Shown: in pieces, positions 7,927 through 11,367 of the stretch
How positions within the stretch are numbered: the stretch's first letter is position 1
Layout of the letters: every line of letters starts with the position of its first letter
Assembly: GCA_030830415.1 (NCBI GenBank)
Contig: JAURNB010000225.1
Span: forward strand, 1 to 11,367
Reading direction: 5' to 3'
Source of the DNA: Acidimicrobiales bacterium
GTDB lineage: Bacteria; Actinomycetota; Acidimicrobiia; Acidimicrobiales; Ilumatobacteraceae
Length of the DNA: 11,367 nucleotides
The notes under the pieces: generated by a model
Told to the model about the DNA's origin: nothing
Databases searched by the model: none
Seen by the model: only the letters and a program-made list of their open reading frames with translations
Translations under genes and position numbers: made by a program

Positions 7927-9366
7927 ATGACCCTCAATGTTGCGCCTTCTCATTTGCCCACCACGCTCGGTGGGCTTCGTGCATCGGGCTGGATCTCGCG
8001 TCCAGTCAAAGAAGAACTGCGGCGTAACGCCATTGCAAAAATTGCTGCAGGAGAGCCGCTTTTTGCTGGGGTGATGGGCTATGAAAACACGGTCATGCCG
8101 CAATTAGAGAATGCTCTACTTGCCGGACACGATGTGGTTTTTCTTGGCGAACGTGGGCAAGCAAAGTCGCGCATCATTCGTTCACTCACTGGTTTGCTCG
8201 ATGAATGGATGCCCATCATTGAAGGCAGTGAAATTAACGACGATCCATATGCGCCAATCTCGCGTCATGCACGTGACCTTGTAGAAGAACTTGGTGAATC
8301 AACCCCCATTGCATGGGTGCACCACTCAGAGCGTTTCGGCGAAAAACTTGCAACACCCGATACGTCAATTGCCGACCTCATTGGAGAAGTTGACCCCATC
8401 AAGGTTGCTGAAGGCCGTTACTTGAGCGATGAACTCACTTTGCATTACGGATTAGTACCACGTACGAATCGTGGAATTTTCGCAATCAACGAATTGCCAG
8501 ACCTTGCTGAGCGGATTCAAGTGGGCTTGTTGAACGTTTTGGAAGAACGCGATGTGCAAATTCGTGGTTACAAAATTCGTCTTCCTCTCGATGTGATGTT
8601 GGTGGCATCGGCAAACCCCGATGACTACACAAACCGCGGTCGCATAATTACTCCACTGAAAGATCGTTTCGGTAGTCAAATTCGTACGCACTACCCGCTT
8701 GAAGTGGCAACGGAAGTTGCCATTATTGAGCAAGAGTCTCGCTCGGCAAGCATTGGCGATGTAGAGGTTGTCGTTCCCGACTTCATGAAGGAAGTCATCG
8801 CAACTTTCAGCCATCTTGCGCGACAAAGTAACCACATCAGCCAACGCAGCGGCGTGAGTGTTCGTTTATCGGTGAGCAACTACGAAATTATGTGTGCCAA
8901 TGCTGTACGTCGCGCATTGCGAGCTGGCGAAACAAATGTTGCGCCACGTGTAAGCGACTTGGAGGCACTTGCCGCATCTACATCTGGCAAAGTGGAAATC
9001 GAATCTCTTGAAGAGGGTCGTGAAGGCGCAATCCTGGAGCAAATTGTTAAGGCAGCGGTTTTGCAGGTGTACAAACGTCTTGCCACACCAGCAACTGTGC
9101 ACATCGACAAAGTGAATGAAATTCTTGCTGTATTTGAATCGGGCACGCTTGCCCATGCCGGTGAAGACATCACTTCGGCGCAACTTGTGCAGTTGCTTTC
9201 CGATATTCCTGCATTGAAGTCGGTAGTGGAAGTTTTTGTAGGCGCCAATGCAACTCCAGCAGTTCAAGCGAGTGGCGTGGAGTTTGTGCTTGAGGGTCTG
9301 CATCTCTCGAAGCGATTAAACAAAGATGCTTCAGGAGTACGGGCGACCTACCGAGCCAAAGCGTGA
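7927..9366 (+). CDS. MoxR / Mg-chelatase I-like AAA+ ATPase (Rv0958-type)
   Basis: This 479-residue protein is an AAA+ ATPase of the group that includes MoxR proteins and Mg-chelatase subunit I, and from memory it closely resembles mycobacterial Rv0958. Walker A is GERGQAKS (74-81). The Walker B strand reads IFAINE (184-189), with Asn188 where Asp is usual. Sensor 1 is VASANPDD (226-233), followed by ITPLKDRFGSQIRTHYPLE (241-259), which is characteristic of the family. Such ATPases usually remodel targets together with a VWA-domain partner; none follows here. GAGG lies only 2 nt before the ATG, so initiation may be weak. The C-terminal 130 residues form the lid and a variable tail. The role is unknown; it is unlikely to be a true chlorophyll-pathway chelatase because no other such gene is nearby. 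Confidence 0.88.
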   Translation: MTLNVAPSHLPTTLGGLRASGWISRPVKEELRRNAIAKIAAGEPLFAGVMGYENTVMPQLENALLAGHDVVFLGERGQAKSRIIRSLTGLLDEWMPIIEGSEINDDPYAPISRHARDLVEELGESTPIAWVHHSERFGEKLATPDTSIADLIGEVDPIKVAEGRYLSDELTLHYGLVPRTNRGIFAINELPDLAERIQVGLLNVLEERDVQIRGYKIRLPLDVMLVASANPDDYTNRGRIITPLKDRFGSQIRTHYPLEVATEVAIIEQESRSASIGDVEVVVPDFMKEVIATFSHLARQSNHISQRSGVSVRLSVSNYEIMCANAVRRALRAGETNVAPRVSDLEALAASTSGKVEIESLEEGREGAILEQIVKAAVLQVYKRLATPATVHIDKVNEILAVFESGTLAHAGEDITSAQLVQLLSDIPALKSVVEVFVGANATPAVQASGVEFVLEGLHLSKRLNKDASGVRATYRAKA

Positions 9367-9382
9367 GCAATCGGGTCATTGC

Positions 9383-10117
9383 ATGAAGAACCTCATTATT
9401 ACGGGCGGCTGGGCGCACGAGTTCTCTGACAGTGCTGTCGTTCTTGGCAAGGTGCTGGCGGCGCAACCTGTTAATGGCGAAGTAGTTGATTCCACGATTG
9501 TCGATGGCATCGACAACGTAATTCAGGCATTACAAAAAGATCACTTTGACGTGGTCACTGTGTATGCGTGCTGGTTCACCATGACCGACGAGCGCTATTC
9601 GCCAGAACAGCGCGCACAATGGGCGCGTACCACTCCTGTTGAACTACGCGAAGCTATTGCTGCGCACGTCAAGAGGGGCGGTGGGTTGCTTGTGTTGCAC
9701 ACCGGCATCATTTGTTTCACCGACTGGCCAGAGTGGCCGCAATACCTTGGTGGCAGCTGGAACTGGGGCTCGTCGTGGCACCCTGCAGTTGAGGTATTTG
9801 CTGCACGTTGGGCAAGTTCACTGCGCGCACCACAAGAGCACCCCATCGTGTACGACCTTGGTGAAATTGTGGTGGAAGACGAGCGGTACTGCGAACTGGG
9901 CGTTGGCCCACAAGCGCAGGTACTCCTCGAGTCCGATGGGCCAGAAGGTGTTCAACCCTCGATGTGGACGCATGAACACGGTGCTGCTCGTGCCGTTTTT
10001 AGCTCGCTCGGGCACGACCACCGGTCACTCAATAATCTGCAGCATGGTCGTCTGTTGCGCCGCAGCATCGCATGGGTAGGGCAACTTCCCGACACCGTTG
10101 TACGAGAGGTGCAATAA
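9383..10117 (+). CDS. ThuA-like domain protein
   Basis: This 244-residue cytoplasmic protein fits the ThuA-like family, with a class I glutamine amidotransferase-like fold. Rhizobial ThuA acts in trehalose and related disaccharide catabolism; the activity of most homologues is unknown. The strand KNLIITGGW (2-10) opens the fold. GGGLLVLHTGIICFTDWPEW (99-118) carries the conserved HTG element and no elbow cysteine of the amidotransferases. EHPIVYDL (152-159), EDERYCEL (165-172) and GAARAVFSSLGHDHRSL (200-216) are the other family landmarks. I prefer ATG 9383, 16 nt after the upstream stop, because the fold begins there; an ATG at 9326 would add 19 unstructured residues inside the ATPase gene. 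The molybdenum hydroxylase follows 41 bp later. Confidence 0.8.
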   Translation: MKNLIITGGWAHEFSDSAVVLGKVLAAQPVNGEVVDSTIVDGIDNVIQALQKDHFDVVTVYACWFTMTDERYSPEQRAQWARTTPVELREAIAAHVKRGGGLLVLHTGIICFTDWPEWPQYLGGSWNWGSSWHPAVEVFAARWASSLRAPQEHPIVYDLGEIVVEDERYCELGVGPQAQVLLESDGPEGVQPSMWTHEHGAARAVFSSLGHDHRSLNNLQHGRLLRRSIAWVGQLPDTVVREVQ

Positions 10118-10158
10118 GCAACTACCATTCAGACGTCTGTTACAACAGGGGGAATTGA
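10118..10158 (+). promoter_or_regulatory. Short gap with strong ribosome site and small palindrome
   Basis: AGGGGGA (10147-10153) is a good Shine-Dalgarno 5 nt before the ATG of the molybdenum hydroxylase gene and fixes that start. Just upstream CAGACGTCTG (10130-10139) is a perfect 10-bp palindrome, possibly an operator half or simply chance. No clear promoter hexamers are visible. Confidence 0.45.
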
Positions 10159-11367
10159 ATGTCGTTAGTTGGAGCACGTGTACTTCGTAAAGAAGATCCA
10201 AATCTCATTACCGGAAATGGGCAATATGTCGACGACCTGCAACCCGCAGGTTGTACATCAATGGTGTTTGTTCGCTCAACCGAAGCCCATGCAAAAATTC
10301 GCTCAATAGATACCGCTGAGGCACTGGCCTTGCCAGGGGTTCTCGCTGTGTGGACCTCAGCAAATATTGCTCAACTGGCAAACTGCCCCGGCGGGCTACC
10401 AGGACTCGACCAACCGTTGCTCGCAAAAGATGTTGTTCGTTTTGTTGGTGAAGGTGTTGCTGTTGTTGTGGCAACCGATCGATATATCGCCGCCGACGCA
10501 GCCGAACTCATTGTGGTCGACTACGAGCCACTTCCCGCAGTGGCAAGTTTGAGTGCAGCAATGGCACCAGGTGCTGTTGTGCTTCATGAAGTGCTTGGTG
10601 GAAACACTGTGCACTTCCAAGATTTTGAGAATCCCCTCGATGATGTTTTTGCAGCAGCACCGCGCACTGCATCGCTCCACATTGTGAACAACCGTTGTGC
10701 ACCTACACCTATTGAGCCCAATGTGTGTCTTGCCGATTGGGGTCGTAGTGGTCTCACCTTGTGGGCAGCGTTTCAAGCACCACACCACTTGCGCAACACC
10801 ATTGCTCAGTACTTTGGCATTCCGCAAGACTCCACTCGCGTTGTTGCTCCCGACGTAGGCGGAGGCTTTGGCGCCAAAATCAACTTCGTACCTGAGTTTT
10901 TCTTAACGGCATTGTTGTCGAAAGAAATTGGCAGGCCAGTGAAGTACACGCAAACACGTAGTGAGTGTTTGGTAGCAATGTTGCATGGCCGTGCTCAAGA
11001 GCACGATGCAAGTGTTGCATTCGACAATGATGGTCGCATTTTGGCCTTGAAGTTGTCGGTGACTCAAGATCAAGGTGCCTACCCCAACGGCACCGGCATG
11101 GGGCTTCCTGTTCTCACCACTGCAATGGCTGCTGGTTGTTATCGCATTCCTGCTGTTGCTATTTCGTGGCGAAATGTTGTTACCAACACCACACCCGTTG
11201 CTGCATACCGTGGTGCTGGTCGCCCAGAAGCGTCGTACACCATTGAGCGCCTCATCGATCTCATTGCCGATGAAACAGGGGTTGACCCAGTAGAAGTGCG
11301 TCGTCGCAACTTCATTCCTGTTGATGCATTTCCCTATGCAACGCATAGCCCACTTGCAATGTACGAC
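10159..11367 (+). CDS. Molybdenum hydroxylase large subunit, xanthine dehydrogenase / form II CoxL family (partial, 5' end)
   Basis: The first 403 codons are present and the frame runs off the right edge; full-length relatives have roughly 750-800 residues. The subunit binds the molybdopterin cytosine dinucleotide cofactor and oxidises a carbon centre using water. Visible landmarks are the opening GARVLRKEDPNLITGNGQYVDD (5-26), VGGGFGAK (233-240) in the cofactor site, and AYRGAGRPEA (349-358). AYRGAGR is the form II type; genuine CO dehydrogenases (form I) carry AYxCSFR, so CO is not the expected substrate. It starts right after the ThuA-like gene, and no iron-sulphur or FAD subunit lies upstream, so these would have to be downstream. 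The substrate (aldehyde, purine or aromatic) cannot be told. Confidence 0.93.
   Translation, partial: MSLVGARVLRKEDPNLITGNGQYVDDLQPAGCTSMVFVRSTEAHAKIRSIDTAEALALPGVLAVWTSANIAQLANCPGGLPGLDQPLLAKDVVRFVGEGVAVVVATDRYIAADAAELIVVDYEPLPAVASLSAAMAPGAVVLHEVLGGNTVHFQDFENPLDDVFAAAPRTASLHIVNNRCAPTPIEPNVCLADWGRSGLTLWAAFQAPHHLRNTIAQYFGIPQDSTRVVAPDVGGGFGAKINFVPEFFLTALLSKEIGRPVKYTQTRSECLVAMLHGRAQEHDASVAFDNDGRILALKLSVTQDQGAYPNGTGMGLPVLTTAMAAGCYRIPAVAISWRNVVTNTTPVAAYRGAGRPEASYTIERLIDLIADETGVDPVEVRRRNFIPVDAFPYATHSPLAMYD

Noticed and set aside
9326..9382. Upstream ATG for the ThuA-like gene
   Set aside because: It adds 19 residues that mirror the end of the ATPase gene in another frame; the fold begins at MKNLIITGG.
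10396..11346. Minus-strand open frames of 143 and 147 codons opposite the molybdenum hydroxylase
   Set aside because: Cys/His-rich shadows of a confidently recognised plus-strand gene.
10159..11367. Aerobic CO dehydrogenase (form I CoxL)
   Set aside because: The active-site loop is AYRGAGR, not AYxCSFR, so CO oxidation is not supported.

Overview
The window looks like part of an actinobacterial chromosome. I infer an Acidimicrobiia-like aquatic lineage from the mid-range GC, the single-membrane-subunit succinate dehydrogenase, the potassium-independent proton pyrophosphatase and an Rv0958-like AAA ATPase. The lineage is an inference; no rRNA or marker gene is present to settle it. No tRNA, rRNA, CRISPR array, insertion sequence or phage gene is seen. 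Almost all of the DNA is coding.

Layout. (1) Positions 1-1297, plus strand: the last codons of an unknown gene, then an Fe(II)/2-oxoglutarate oxygenase of the ArpA/HalD/BesD type. The oxygenase overlaps by 4 bp (ATGA) a gene for a formaldehyde-activating enzyme (Fae) homologue. This pair is the most unusual content. It suggests an oxidative demethylation that releases formaldehyde, coupled to capture by a pterin-type carrier. (2) Positions 1288-4161, minus strand: hppA, a possible 26-residue micro-ORF, and an SCP2-like sterol-carrier domain protein that meets fae tail to tail with a 10-bp overlap. (3) Positions 4162-4424: a 263-bp divergent regulatory region between hppA and sdhC. It holds a perfect palindrome with 10-bp arms, outer near-inverted repeats, a smaller hairpin on the hppA side, and a terminator-like hairpin plus T-run just before the sdhC ribosome site. 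(4) Positions 4425-7909, plus strand: sdhC-sdhA-sdhB, a complete three-gene type B complex II operon with tight or overlapping junctions. (5) Positions 7927-11367, plus strand: a MoxR/Mg-chelatase-like AAA ATPase, a ThuA-like protein, and the first 403 codons of a molybdenum hydroxylase large subunit (xanthine dehydrogenase / form II CoxL type) that runs off the window.

How it fits together. The centre of the window is membrane energy metabolism. Complex II feeds electrons to quinone, and the divergently transcribed H+-PPase turns pyrophosphate hydrolysis into proton motive force; both probably share control from the intervening region. The flanks are small-molecule oxidation: a 2OG oxygenase with Fae on the left and a molybdenum hydroxylase with a ThuA-like protein on the right. 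The substrates of neither flank can be read from the sequence.
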